A program made the position numbers and the translations under genes. 64,000 nucleotides of DNA from Tractidigestivibacter montrealensis (GTDB lineage: Bacteria; Actinomycetota; Coriobacteriia; Coriobacteriales; Atopobiaceae). Below, one piece after another: positions 8,269 through 17,489 of the stretch (positions are counted from its first letter, which is position 1; each line of letters opens with the position of its first letter). The stretch covers positions 62,001-126,000 of the forward strand of contig NZ_JANSKA010000001.1 of assembly GCF_024741235.1 (NCBI RefSeq), given 5' to 3'. The notes beneath the pieces were generated by a model that saw only the letters and a list, made by a program, of their open reading frames with translations, was not told the origin of the DNA and ran no database searches.

Positions 8269-9684
8269 CTACCTCCCACGCCGCGCGACGCCCAGCCGCG
8301 CCGGCCGCGCGTCGAGAAACTCGGCGTCGCCGGGGGCGTGAGAGGCAACGAGCAGCGTACGGCCACAAAGGTGGCGCACCACAAAGGCAGCCGCCGACTT
8401 GTGCGAGGCGGCGTCGAGCGAGGCAAAGGGCTCGTCGAGAACAACCGCCGTGCCAGGATGCGCGAGCGCCCGCGCCAGCTCCACACGGCGGCGTTGCCCG
8501 CCAGAGAGCTCCGCAACCGGCCTGCCCAGCGCATCCTCGGGAAGAAGCTCCGCCAGGAGCGCATGCGCCTCCCCCGCAGAAAGGGCGCCCGCCGAGCAGA
8601 GCAGCACGTTCTGCTCGGCAGTCATTGCCTCGACCAGGCGCGTGTCCTGGAACTGCACCGAGAGCTCACCCCAGACCGGCGCCTCCACGCGTCCGGCGAG
8701 CGGAGCGAGAAGGCCGCAGACGGTACGGGCCAGCGTAGTCTTTCCCGTGCCAGAGGGGTCCGAGAGCACCGTGCGCGACCCGGGCGCAAGCGCAAGGTTG
8801 CAGGTGGCAACGGGCTCGCCGTCGTAGCCCAGGGTGACGTGATCGAGCGAGATCGCAGCCGCCGGTACGGGTTGCTGGTGCCGCTCGGCCACCGGCCGCG
8901 GCACGCTTGCCGAGAGCGCCCAGCCGCCGGTTGCACGCAGGAGCGCGAGGAATGCCTTCTCGCACGCCCATGAGAGCGCCACCACCACGATGGTCCACGC
9001 AAAGAGGTCGCCGGTCTCGAGCAGGAGCTTTGCCTGGTAGATGCGCTCGCCCATTGAGCCGCGGGGACTCCCTATAAGCTCGGCGGCCACGCCCGCCTTC
9101 CACGCCATGCCGCAGGCGTTCCTGCACGTGGCCACCAGGTACGGGAGAAGCTGCTGCCAGGTGTTCGCCAGGAAGCGCCGCCAGCCGGGGACGCCCATCA
9201 CGCGGAGAAGCTCGCCCAGACCGGGGCTCGCCGCCGCGCGCCCCTCGAGCACGCTGTAGTAGATGGCAGGGAACACGGCGAGAAAGACCGCAATCGCCGA
9301 GACCCGCACCGATCCCACCCACATGAGCAACAGCACAATCACGCAAACGATGGGCACGCTCTTGAGAAAGCTCACCGCCGGGGCGAGAAGCTCGGCCAGC
9401 GCGTGCCAGCGGTGCGCGGCAAGACCCAGCAGCAGGCCAAGTACGAAGGCCGCGGCAAAGCCCGCGGCAATTCTCGCCAGCGAAAAGCCCACCGTGGACC
9501 AGAAGGCTGCCGTGGGGACAAGTTGTGCCAGGCGCACAAGCACCGCAGCGGGACCAGCAAGCAGGAGCTCGGAACCAACTGCCATACTCGCCAGCTTCCA
9601 CACGAGAAGCCAGAAGGCAACGGCGCCCGCGCGGCGCAGCGCGTCGCGCGGGGTCACGGGCGTCTTGTTGTTCTCCGCCGACAC
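8269..9684 (-). CDS. ABC importer: fused permease and ATPase (SsuC-SsuB/ThiX-Z type)
   Basis: The 471-residue protein joins two usually separate subunits. Residues 1 to about 255 form a BPD_transp_1-type permease with about six membrane segments. After a short linker, an ABC ATPase starts near 280: Walker A region DPSGTGKTT (near 306), Q-loop FQD, signature LSGGQRRRVELARAL, Walker B VVLDEPFASLD and switch His in VASHAPGD. The first glycine of Walker A is replaced by Asp. The ATG lies 12 bp after the stop of the lipoprotein gene, so the two form one operon. The ligand is probably a small organic molecule of the nitrate/taurine/thiamine-precursor group, not determined here. Confidence 0.85.
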   Translation of the reverse strand: MSAENNKTPVTPRDALRRAGAVAFWLLVWKLASMAVGSELLLAGPAAVLVRLAQLVPTAAFWSTVGFSLARIAAGFAAAFVLGLLLGLAAHRWHALAELLAPAVSFLKSVPIVCVIVLLLMWVGSVRVSAIAVFLAVFPAIYYSVLEGRAAASPGLGELLRVMGVPGWRRFLANTWQQLLPYLVATCRNACGMAWKAGVAAELIGSPRGSMGERIYQAKLLLETGDLFAWTIVVVALSWACEKAFLALLRATGGWALSASVPRPVAERHQQPVPAAAISLDHVTLGYDGEPVATCNLALAPGSRTVLSDPSGTGKTTLARTVCGLLAPLAGRVEAPVWGELSVQFQDTRLVEAMTAEQNVLLCSAGALSAGEAHALLAELLPEDALGRPVAELSGGQRRRVELARALAHPGTAVVLDEPFASLDAASHKSAAAFVVRHLCGRTLLVASHAPGDAEFLDARPARLGVARRGR

Positions 9685-9696
9685 CTTGGCCGCAGC

Positions 9697-10791
9697 CTAG
9701 GCCACGTAGTAGAAGTCGTCGCCGGGGAGCGCTCCGCCCACCGAGGAGGCATCGGCATCGTAGAGGACCTGCAGGTAGCCGGAGAGCGCCGAGCGCATGT
9801 CCTCGCCCGTGGTGCAGACGATGTTGCACTTGGGGATGGCCTTCTCGGCGATGGCCTCGCTGGCAACTATGCCGGCCTTCACCACGAGGGGCGCTGCGGC
9901 AGCAGGGTCGCCGTTCACGGTGTCGACGGACTGGGCGTGGCGCGAGAGGAAGTCGGAGATGGCCTCGGGGTGGTCGTCCACGAACTCGGAGCGAGCGATG
10001 GTCACGCCCATCACGAACTGGCTGCCCGAACCGCCGGCGTAGCGGTCCCAGACGTCGGTCAGGCTCACGGGCGCGGAGAGCGAGGAGTCCTTGGCCAGCG
10101 TTGCCGTGGTGAAGGGCTCGGGCAGGATTGCAACGGCCGTGGGGTCGGCCTGGATGGCCGCCGCGCACTCGCTGTGCTCGCTCTTGAACTCGATGGTCAC
10201 CTGGTCCTTGATACCGGCCTGGTCAAGCAGGTAGTTGAGCGTGTACTCGGGGCTGGCGCCCTGGCCGGAGAGGTAGACGGTGTGGCCGGCGAGGTCCTCG
10301 AACTGCTCGACTGAGACGTCGCCGGTGACCACGGATAGCACGCCCAGCGTGTTGACGTCAATCACGCGGATGCCGCCGCTGGTCTTGTTGTAGAGGACCG
10401 AGGCCACGTTGGAGGGCACGAGGGCGATGTCCGTCTCGCCCTGGATAACCAGCGGCAGGACCTGGTCGGGCGCACCGGAGATCGTGTAGGAGTAGGTGAT
10501 ACCCGTGGAGCCCTCTGCGGGCTCGGTGGGCGCGTCCTCGGTGGGGATGCCGGAGGTGGTGTCCATCATCGAGACCAGGCCAATGGTGGTGGGGCCCTTG
10601 AGGGAGGCCACGCGGACGGTCACGTCCTCAGCGGCGGCGGAGACGTCCGAGGAGGACGATGCGTCGCTGGTAGAGGCGGTGTCCGCAGACTGCGTCTGGC
10701 TTGTGCCACAGGCGGCGAGCGCGAGGCCGGCGGTAACGGAGCCAAGGGCCGCGAGCGCCTGGTGACGGGTGAGATTGGTGTTCTTGAGCAT
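9697..10791 (-). CDS. ABC transporter substrate-binding lipoprotein (NMT1/SsuA-like)
   Basis: From the ATG at 10791 (GGAG 6 bp upstream) the protein has 364 residues. A signal with lipobox LAACG is followed by a Ser/Thr/Ala-rich linker (TSDASSSSDVSAAAED) and a periplasmic-binding fold of the NMT1/SsuA type (VRVASLKGPTTIGLVSMMD ... GETDIALVPSNVASVLYNK). A longer in-frame ORF to 10899 has no ribosome site. It is the membrane-anchored receptor for the fused permease-ATPase encoded next. Confidence 0.85.
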   Translation of the reverse strand: MLKNTNLTRHQALAALGSVTAGLALAACGTSQTQSADTASTSDASSSSDVSAAAEDVTVRVASLKGPTTIGLVSMMDTTSGIPTEDAPTEPAEGSTGITYSYTISGAPDQVLPLVIQGETDIALVPSNVASVLYNKTSGGIRVIDVNTLGVLSVVTGDVSVEQFEDLAGHTVYLSGQGASPEYTLNYLLDQAGIKDQVTIEFKSEHSECAAAIQADPTAVAILPEPFTTATLAKDSSLSAPVSLTDVWDRYAGGSGSQFVMGVTIARSEFVDDHPEAISDFLSRHAQSVDTVNGDPAAAAPLVVKAGIVASEAIAEKAIPKCNIVCTTGEDMRSALSGYLQVLYDADASSVGGALPGDDFYYVA

Positions 10792-10980
10792 TGGGTTCTC
10801 CTCACATGTTGTCGGCGTCGCGGGGTGGGCGCCTCTCTTCCGTGGTGTGGTCGCTTCTGGGGTCGCGACCTGCTTGGGAGCCCTTCGTCCGGCCGCCACA
10901 GCGGACTCGCGTTGGGCGAGGCCATTCTAGCATGCCTTCCTCGCCCTCCTCGAGCCCCGAGCCCCTCCTCGAGCCCCGAG

Positions 10981-11097
10981 CCCCTCCTCGCCCCTCTCAT
11001 TCTTTATCGGTATATGTGAATCTCGTTGGCGATTACCTGGGCAAACGTCGGCTCCGTTTCACAGATACCGATAAAGAAGGAGGTGGGCGAGGAGGGG
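10981..11097. repeat. Large inverted repeat in the divergent promoter region
   Basis: Two 40-nt arms, 10981-11020 and 11058-11097, match at 36 positions and enclose a 37-nt centre. The inner part reads TTCTTTATCGGTAT. The left arm continues a short tandem repeat (CTCCTCGAGCCCCGAGCC, two copies at about 10945-10985). The region between 10792 and 11200 holds no gene; apart from this repeat and the promoter of the PEBP gene I see a possible minus-strand TAGAAT near 10925. Confidence 0.75.
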
Positions 11098-11155
11098 TGA
11101 AGAAGGAGGTGGATGAGGGGTAGGGACCGAGGGACGGAGCCATGGCGGCTGCGGA

Positions 11156-11161
11156 TACAAT
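11156..11161 (+). promoter_or_regulatory. Candidate -10 box of the PEBP gene
   Basis: TACAAT lies 39 bp before the ATG at 11201; GGGAGG is the ribosome site. Confidence 0.45.
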
Positions 11162-11200
11162 AGGCGAGAGGCACAAGGCACCCAAAACAGGGAGGCAACC

Positions 11201-11713
11201 ATGGACGTGCATGTGAAGCTCGACGAGAACGGCTACATCCCCGATGCCTTTGCAAAGCATGCTGACGCTGCCGGTCTGTACGCTGGCACGCCAACGCGCT
11301 CGTTCCCCTTCGAGGTCACGGGCGTTCCCGAGGGCACGGCCACGTTGGCCGTGGTCTTCTACGACATCGACTCCATTCCCGTGTGCGGCTTTCCCTGGAT
11401 TCACTGGTGCGCCTGCGACATCCCCGCGAGCGTCACCAAATTCCCTGAGGACGCCTCCAACCAGCGCTTCGCCGGGATGGTACAGGGAAAGAACTCCTCT
11501 GCCTCGCGCCTGGTGGGTAGCCATGACCCGCTCCTCACCTGTCGCTACAACGGTCCGCAGCCACCCGACCGCGACCACACCTACACGCTGCGCGTCTACG
11601 CGCTGGACAATGCACCGCAGCTCAGGGAGGGTTTCTGGCTCAACGAGCTGCTCCATGCCATGGAAGGCCACGTGATGGGTGAGGCCGTGGCGCAGCTCCC
11701 CGCTCGCGCATAG
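11201..11713 (+). CDS. YbhB/YbcL-family phosphatidylethanolamine-binding-like protein
   Basis: The 170-residue protein belongs to the Raf-kinase-inhibitor-like PEBP family, cytoplasmic ligand-binding proteins of unclear bacterial role. Family hallmarks are the early GYIPDAFAKH segment, TATLAVVFYDID, WIHWCACDIP (the DPD/W-H-W region), GPQPPDRDHTYTLRVYALD and a C-terminal helix. It is followed by pepF after 84 bp, with a ribosome site for each gene. Confidence 0.85.
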   Translation: MDVHVKLDENGYIPDAFAKHADAAGLYAGTPTRSFPFEVTGVPEGTATLAVVFYDIDSIPVCGFPWIHWCACDIPASVTKFPEDASNQRFAGMVQGKNSSASRLVGSHDPLLTCRYNGPQPPDRDHTYTLRVYALDNAPQLREGFWLNELLHAMEGHVMGEAVAQLPARA

Positions 11714-11797
11714 CCGGCGAGCAGGGCGCGCGTACCGCAGCGCGTTGCAGCGTGTACCATGGGGAAGTCTGAAAACACTCCACCCTAAGGAGCACGT

Positions 11798-13588
11798 ATG
11801 CAATACCAGTCTCGCGACCAGATTCCCGAGAAGTACCGCTGGGACCTCTCGTCCATGTGCACAGACGACGAGGACTTCGAGCGCCAACTCGAGGACGCCA
11901 AGAAGTTCCCGGCAAAGCTCGCGGCGTACCGGGGGCGCATGAGCGCCTCGGCGGCGGACCTTCTCGCCTACCTGCAGCTTTCGGACGAGGCAAACGTGAC
12001 CCTCAACCGTCTGGGCAACTACGCCGACCGCCAGGCAGACGTTGATACCCGCGTGGCTCGCTACCAGGTCTATTCCGACCAGGTCATGAGCCTCGAGGTC
12101 GAGACGCAAGAGGCGTGCTCGTGGTTCTCGGCAGAGCTCCTTGGCATGGCGGACGAGACACTCACCGCCTTCTTTGCCGAGGAGCCCGGCTTGGAGCACT
12201 ACCGCCGCGCCATCGAGCGCGAGCTGCGCATGCGCCCGCACCGCCTCTCGGCAGCGGAAGAGGCCATCCTCGCCCGCGCCGGCGATGCTGCCGCCCAGCC
12301 CGAGCGCGTGTTCTCTCAGCTCAACAATGCCGACCTCACCTTCGCTGACGCCACGGACTCTAAGGGCGAGAAGCACCCTGTGAGCCACGGCAGCTTCATT
12401 GGACTTGAGCGCAACCACGACCGCGTGCTGCGCAAGTCCGCCTTCGACTCGGTCTATGCGAGCTACGGAGCTCACCGCAACACCTGCGCCGGACTGCTCT
12501 CCGCCCAGGTCAAGCAGCTCAAGTTCTTCGCGGACTCGCGCCGCTACAAGGACGCCCTGGAGTACTGCCTTGACGCCAACGAGGTTCCCACTTCGGTCTA
12601 CGACAACCTGGTGGATGCAGTGCACAAGAACCTCGGGGCGCTCCACAACTACGCGAGTCTGCGCAAGCATGTGCTGGGTGTGGACGAGTTGCACTTCTGG
12701 GACATGTACGTGCCGCTTGTCGACTCCGTGGACCTCAGCTTCACCTACGAGGAGGCCTGGGACCTCATCCTGAAGGCACTCGAGCCGCTGGGCGAGGACT
12801 ACCTGGCCATTGTGCGCAAGGGCCTCGAGCAGCGCTGGATTGACGTGTACGAAACACCCGGCAAGCGCTCCGGCGCATACTCCGCGGGCTCCTATGGCAC
12901 CAACCCCGTGATCCTCACGAGCTTTGACGGAAGCCTCGACGACGTCTTTACGCTGGCGCACGAGATGGGCCACTCCGTGCACACGTACCTCTCGTGCCAT
13001 GCGCAGTCGCCCACCTACTGCGACTACCCCATCTTCGTGGCCGAGGTGGCCTCTACCTGCAACGAGGCACTGCTCTCGCACTACCTGCTCGAGCACACCA
13101 CAGACCCCGCGACCCACGCCTACGTGCTCAACAACTTTGTGGAGTCCTTCCGCGCGACGCTCTACCGCCAGTGCATGTTCGCCAAGTTCGAGCGCGACGT
13201 GAACGAGATGAACGCCGACGGCCGTGGTGTCACGGCCGACGCCCTCTGCGAGCGCTGGGGCGAGCTCAACGCCCAGTACTTTGGCGACGCCGTGACCGTT
13301 GACGACGGCATCCGCCTGGAGTGGGCGCGCATCCCGCACTTCTACTACAGCTACTACGTCTACCAGTACGCAACGAGCTACGCTGCCGCCATCGCCATCT
13401 CAAACCGCATCCTCAGCGAGGGGGCACCCGCCGTTGAGGACTACCTGGGCTGCCTCAAGGGCGGTTCGAGCAAGCCTCCCATCGAGCTGCTGCGCGGTGC
13501 CGGCGTGGACATGGCAACGAGCAAGCCCGTCGAGGACGCGCTTACGTACTTCTCGCAGCTTGTCGATCAGCTACGCGAAGAGCTCTAG
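11798..13588 (+). CDS. pepF: Oligoendopeptidase F (M3B)
   Basis: This 596-residue cytoplasmic zinc metallopeptidase degrades oligopeptides of about 7-17 residues. The HEMGHSVH zinc-binding motif lies near residue 388, with the downstream glutamate in the AEVASTCNEALL helix. N-terminal helical repeats (YRWDLSSMC, LAAYRGRM) match the family. The ATG at 11798 follows AAGGAG. The product would feed amino acids to this peptide-using anaerobe. Confidence 0.95.
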   Translation: MQYQSRDQIPEKYRWDLSSMCTDDEDFERQLEDAKKFPAKLAAYRGRMSASAADLLAYLQLSDEANVTLNRLGNYADRQADVDTRVARYQVYSDQVMSLEVETQEACSWFSAELLGMADETLTAFFAEEPGLEHYRRAIERELRMRPHRLSAAEEAILARAGDAAAQPERVFSQLNNADLTFADATDSKGEKHPVSHGSFIGLERNHDRVLRKSAFDSVYASYGAHRNTCAGLLSAQVKQLKFFADSRRYKDALEYCLDANEVPTSVYDNLVDAVHKNLGALHNYASLRKHVLGVDELHFWDMYVPLVDSVDLSFTYEEAWDLILKALEPLGEDYLAIVRKGLEQRWIDVYETPGKRSGAYSAGSYGTNPVILTSFDGSLDDVFTLAHEMGHSVHTYLSCHAQSPTYCDYPIFVAEVASTCNEALLSHYLLEHTTDPATHAYVLNNFVESFRATLYRQCMFAKFERDVNEMNADGRGVTADALCERWGELNAQYFGDAVTVDDGIRLEWARIPHFYYSYYVYQYATSYAAAIAISNRILSEGAPAVEDYLGCLKGGSSKPPIELLRGAGVDMATSKPVEDALTYFSQLVDQLREEL

Positions 13589-13617
13589 GGCGAGAGAGAC
13601 ACGCTTCCCGTCATCCC

Positions 13618-13650
13618 AGGCGGCGTCCGGCTTTGTCCAGGCGCCGCCTT
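13618..13650 (+). terminator. Hairpin after pepF
   Basis: The stem AGGCGGCG (13618-13625) pairs with CGCCGCCT (13642-13649) and is followed by TTTG, 30 bp past the stop. Confidence 0.6.
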
Positions 13651-13716
13651 TGCGTGGACCAGCCCAAGCTGGCGTCCTGGCCGCAGCGTCATTCCGAAAA
13701 AGCTTCCAATGTGTAT

Positions 13717-13751
13717 CCTACTAAGCAACTAGGATTTTAGTAGGCTACAAT
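13717..13751 (+). promoter_or_regulatory. Operator-like inverted repeat and -10 box
   Basis: CCTACTA (13717-13723) and TAGTAGG (13738-13744) form an inverted repeat directly before TACAAT (13746-13751). This probably controls the amino-acid ABC genes that follow. Confidence 0.45.
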
Positions 13752-13786
13752 GACTGCCACTGCAGACGAACATGGGGGAAGAGCAG

Positions 13787-14719
13787 ATGGGAACCAGACA
13801 GCATGGCTCAATGGATCGCCGGTCATTTCTCGGCGTGATAGCAGCAGGGGCGGCCCTCGCGCCGCTCGCACTCGCGGGTTGCGGTAGCGCTCAGCAGAGC
13901 GACTCCACGGCCAGCACCACGGCCACAGCCACCACAGGCGACGCATCGTCAGCAGACCTTGCCGGCCAGCACCTCACCTTTGTGGGCGATGACGCCTTCG
14001 CGCCGTACCGCTACATCGAGATGCAGTCCGATGGCACCCAGAAGGTAGTCGGCCTGGACATCGCCGTGGCAGACGAGATGGCCAGCCGCCTTGGCTTCAC
14101 GTACAACTTCGAGCCGCAGGAGTTCGCCGCCACGCTGGCCTCCGTCCAGGCAAGCGACACGTCCTTCACGATGGCAATGTCCTCGAACGCGGAGCGCGAG
14201 CAGACCTACGACTTCACCCGTGGCTACTACCAGCCACTCGTTGGCGTGCTCACCCTTGGGGGCGACGCCATCACAAGCGTTGACGACCTTGCCGGCAAGA
14301 GCATTGCCTGCACCACGGGCACGGTGCAGAACAAGTTTGTCACTGCCGTGTTGCCCGATGCCGACGTCCACACCTACGACGGTGGCGACCAGTGCCTGCA
14401 GGAGGTTCTCGCCGGCCGCATCGACGCCTACCTGTGCGACGGTGCCGAGGGCCAGTCCATGCGCGACGCCAACGAAGGCCTGGTGCTTGGCCTTCTCAGC
14501 CGCGACGAGACCAAGGACTATGTGGGCGTCTACCGCATCATGGCCACGAAGGGGGCGTCGTTTGTCGCCGCCTTTGACCAGTGCATTGGCGAGATGCTCG
14601 AGGACGGCACCATCGACCAGTTCATTGGCACCTACGTAGGCCCAGACTTCGAATGGGGCGGGGACTTCTCGGCCTCCGGCTCTGCAACCGAGGGCGTGGG
14701 CTCTACCAGCGCAAACTAG
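13787..14719 (+). CDS. Polar amino-acid ABC substrate-binding lipoprotein
   Basis: The protein has a Tat-like signal (MDRRSFLGVIAAGAALAPLAL) with lipobox LAGCG and a SBP_bac_3 domain (DDAFAPYRYIEM, DIAVADEMASRLGFTYNF, FTMAMSSNAER). I choose the ATG at 13787 because GGGGGAAG lies just upstream; the ATG at 13772 has no such site. It would bind an amino acid or close analogue. The permease follows after 12 bp, but no ATPase gene is next to it. Confidence 0.85.
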   Translation: MGTRQHGSMDRRSFLGVIAAGAALAPLALAGCGSAQQSDSTASTTATATTGDASSADLAGQHLTFVGDDAFAPYRYIEMQSDGTQKVVGLDIAVADEMASRLGFTYNFEPQEFAATLASVQASDTSFTMAMSSNAEREQTYDFTRGYYQPLVGVLTLGGDAITSVDDLAGKSIACTTGTVQNKFVTAVLPDADVHTYDGGDQCLQEVLAGRIDAYLCDGAEGQSMRDANEGLVLGLLSRDETKDYVGVYRIMATKGASFVAAFDQCIGEMLEDGTIDQFIGTYVGPDFEWGGDFSASGSATEGVGSTSAN

Positions 14720-14731
14720 CGAGAGAGCGGC

Positions 14732-15382
14732 ATGAACTTCTCGGTCATCGAACCATATGCGCCAATGTTCATAAGCGGCCTCTCCGTCACGCTTGAGGTG
14801 ACGGGGGCCGCTTTGGTCTTGGCGTTTGCGCTGGGATTTCTCATCGCTGTGCTCAAGGTGCTGCCGTGCAAGCCACTGCGAGTGGTACTAGACTTCTACA
14901 CGTCGATTTTCCGAGGCATCCCGCTCATAGTGCTTCTGTTTATTGCGTACTTTGCAACGCCGCAGCTCACGGGCTATAAGATCTCTATGTTTGCCGCCTC
15001 GGTGCTCACGCTGGGGCTCAATGGATCCGCCACCGTCTCCGAGACCATGCGCGGCGGCATCGAGGGCGTTGACCGCGGCCAATACGACGCCGCCCGCGCG
15101 CTTGGCCTCCCCTATCACCTCATGATGTGGGAGATCATCATTCCCCAGGCGCTGCGCTCGGTGGCTCCCGCGCTGGTCAATGAGGTTATCACGGTACTCA
15201 AGAGCTCATCTCTTGTGGCGACCATCGGCCTCATGGACATGATGCGCGCCGCGCAAAGCGTGCAGGCGCTCACGTACCGCGCGTTCGAGCCGTTTATCGC
15301 CGTTGCCGTGATCTATTACGTGATTGTGATGGCGCTCGTGGCAGTGAGCAAGCGCCTAGAGCGCCGTTTGAGGCGCGGCTAG
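14732..15382 (+). CDS. Polar amino-acid ABC permease
   Basis: This 216-residue His/Glu/Gln/Arg-type membrane subunit has about five membrane segments. The ABC-coupling EAA loop is visible as YDAARALGLPYHLMMWEIIIPQA. It starts 12 bp after the lipoprotein gene, with GAGAGAGC upstream, and ends the operon. Its ATPase partner must be encoded elsewhere. The next gene is convergent, 6 bp away. Confidence 0.9.
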   Translation: MNFSVIEPYAPMFISGLSVTLEVTGAALVLAFALGFLIAVLKVLPCKPLRVVLDFYTSIFRGIPLIVLLFIAYFATPQLTGYKISMFAASVLTLGLNGSATVSETMRGGIEGVDRGQYDAARALGLPYHLMMWEIIIPQALRSVAPALVNEVITVLKSSSLVATIGLMDMMRAAQSVQALTYRAFEPFIAVAVIYYVIVMALVAVSKRLERRLRRG

Positions 15383-15388
15383 GAGGCG

Positions 15389-16282
15389 CTACTTCTCCCC
15401 AGCCTTCTTCCCCGCGACAATGCTCTTAAATACGCCGCTCTGGTCAAAGTCCTCGGGCAGCAGCACCGTGGTTGCCTTGCCGCTTGCCGCGTAGTTGTTC
15501 ATCATGTCCGTCCACTGGGTGAACTCAAAGAGGCGATTGGCCTCCTCCTCGGTCACGCCGGACTCGCGGATGGTGTCGATGGAGTCCTTGATGCCGCGGG
15601 CGATGGCAACGCGCTGGTCGGCAATGCCCTTGCCCTCCGCGGCCATTGCCTCGGCCTTGGCCTGCGCCGCAATGACGGTCTTTGCCTTGGCAGCGTTGGC
15701 GTCGTTGGTCGCGCTCTCGAGGTTGTTCTTCGAGGCGATGATGTGGTTCATCGACTCCTGAACCTCCTGCGGCAGCTTGATGCGCGTAATGAGGGTGGTC
15801 ACCAGCACGTAGCCGTAGTCGAGCATCTTGGCCGCAACAACCTCATCGATAGCGTGGGCAATGGCGTCCTTCTCGGAGAAGACCTCGTCAAGCGTGCGCG
15901 CGGGGATCTGCGAACGCAGCGCGTCGGCCAGGTAGTCCTGCATCTGCCCCACGGGATCCTGCAGCGTGTAGAAGCTGCGGTATACGCCGGAATCCGCACC
16001 CTTCTCAACGTCGCCGTAGTCCACGTGGTACTGGATGGAGACGTCCAGCTCGATGGTCACGTTGTCCGAGGTCTTGGCGTCAAACGTCATGTGCTCGTCC
16101 TCGGTCATGAGGCTCACGTCGTGCGTGACGTCAATGAAGGGAAACTTCACGTGGAAGCCGGGGCCGGCGAACCCGTGGAACTTGCCCAGGCGCTCGATGA
16201 CGGCGACGTGTTGCTGGCGCACAACGTAGCCCGTTGAGAGTACGAGAACCACGATAAGGACAATAAGAATAATCATGAACAT
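15389..16282 (-). CDS. SPFH/prohibitin-domain membrane protein (stomatin-like)
   Basis: From the ATG at 16282 (GGGAG upstream) the product is 297 residues: one N-terminal membrane helix (MFMIILIVLIVVLVLS), the PHB domain (YVVRQQHVAVIERLGKF to about 180), and an Ala/Lys-rich coiled-coil tail (NDANAAKAKTVIAAQAKAEA). Stomatin-type proteins form oligomeric membrane microdomains. A longer ORF to 16387 lacks a ribosome site. Confidence 0.85.
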   Translation of the reverse strand: MFMIILIVLIVVLVLSTGYVVRQQHVAVIERLGKFHGFAGPGFHVKFPFIDVTHDVSLMTEDEHMTFDAKTSDNVTIELDVSIQYHVDYGDVEKGADSGVYRSFYTLQDPVGQMQDYLADALRSQIPARTLDEVFSEKDAIAHAIDEVVAAKMLDYGYVLVTTLITRIKLPQEVQESMNHIIASKNNLESATNDANAAKAKTVIAAQAKAEAMAAEGKGIADQRVAIARGIKDSIDTIRESGVTEEEANRLFEFTQWTDMMNNYAASGKATTVLLPEDFDQSGVFKSIVAGKKAGEK

Positions 16283-16424
16283 GAGGAGCTCCCTCGGTCT
16301 GTCGTCTGCGGTAGTGGCATTCTGAAAGCATATCAGGAATAGCTTTCCAACAGCGTTTGAGTAATGTGTTGAGGCGTAAGGCGCCATCAGGCGTGTCCGA
16401 GTGACGCCTTGGGAAGGATTGATA

Positions 16425-17489
16425 GTGGACGCCGAGAAGAGACTGCCGTTTGCATCCGACTACCAGCAGGGTGCGCACCCGCGCATCCTCGAGCGCCTGG
16501 CCGCCGCCAACATGGAGGCAAACCCGGGCTACGGCACGGATGCTCACAGCGATCACGCTCGCGAGCTCATCCGCACGGCATGCAACGCTCCGCAGGCAGA
16601 GGTGCACTTCCTGGTTGGTGGTACCCAGGCGAACGCCGTCGCAATCGACGCGCTTCTTGCCCCGTGGCAGGGCGTCGTCGCCGCGGACTCCGGCCACGTG
16701 AGCATCCATGAGGCGGGCGCCATCGAGGCGTGCGGACACAAGGTCATCCAGTTCCCCGAGAAAGACGGCAAGTTGAACGCCGCAGACGTTGACGCGATGG
16801 CTACGTCCTGGGAGCAAGACGAGAACCACGACCACATGGTCATGCCGGGGCTGGTCTACATCTCGCAGCCAACAGAGTACGGCACGCTCTACTCGCTAGA
16901 CGAGCTCTCCGCGCTGCGCGCCACGTGCGACGCGCACAGTATGAAGCTCTACGTCGATGGCGCGCGCCTTGCCTACGCCCTTGCCGCACCGAGCAACAAC
17001 GTGCAGCTGAGCGATCTGGCGCGTCTGGCCGACGCGTTCTACATTGGCGGCACCAAATGCGGCGCGCTTCTCGGCGAAGCGATGGTCTTCCCCAAGCCGT
17101 CGACGTGCCCCCACTTCTTCACACTCATGAAGCGCCGCGGAGCGCTTCTCGCCAAAGGGATGGTCGCGGGAATCCAGTTTGAGACGCTGCTCGACGGGGA
17201 CCTCTACCAGCAGATTGGCACTCGGGCGGTTGAGCAGGCCGGTCGCATTGCCCAAGCATTCCAGACAGCCGGTTGCGAGCTCATGCACCCGCAGGAGACC
17301 AACCAGGTGTTTGTCGCACTTGACGAGAAGCGCTATGCACAGCTTTCTGCCCGCGTGGAGATGAGTTTCTGGGAGCAGCTGGCCGACGGCCGCACCGTCG
17401 TGCGCCTGGCCACGAGCTGGGCCACTTCCGACGAGGACGTAGACGCGCTTGCAGCGCTGCTCGGCGGGATTGTTTTGCCGGGCAATTGA
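16425..17489 (+). CDS. Threonine aldolase-like PLP enzyme (beta-eliminating lyase family)
   Basis: The fold-type I PLP enzyme (354 residues from a GTG at 16425; GGGAAGGA upstream) resembles low-specificity L-threonine aldolases, which split threonine into glycine and acetaldehyde. Key parts are the cofactor-stacking region FLVGGTQANA, the DGARLAYAL aspartate and the Schiff-base lysine in YIGGTKCGALLG. An earlier GTG at 16401 is possible. The last residues (GGIVLPGN) are encoded by a copy of the dispersed repeat that continues after the stop, which suggests the repeat has altered the C-terminus. Confidence 0.8.
   Translation: MDAEKRLPFASDYQQGAHPRILERLAAANMEANPGYGTDAHSDHARELIRTACNAPQAEVHFLVGGTQANAVAIDALLAPWQGVVAADSGHVSIHEAGAIEACGHKVIQFPEKDGKLNAADVDAMATSWEQDENHDHMVMPGLVYISQPTEYGTLYSLDELSALRATCDAHSMKLYVDGARLAYALAAPSNNVQLSDLARLADAFYIGGTKCGALLGEAMVFPKPSTCPHFFTLMKRRGALLAKGMVAGIQFETLLDGDLYQQIGTRAVEQAGRIAQAFQTAGCELMHPQETNQVFVALDEKRYAQLSARVEMSFWEQLADGRTVVRLATSWATSDEDVDALAALLGGIVLPGN

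Noticed and set aside
10792-10980. TPP or other riboswitch before the ABC importer gene
   Set aside because: I looked for the conserved thiamine and cobalamin box words on the minus strand and did not find them.
11033-13339. 768-codon frame on the minus strand
   Set aside because: It is a shadow of the PEBP and pepF genes, with no domain or ribosome site.
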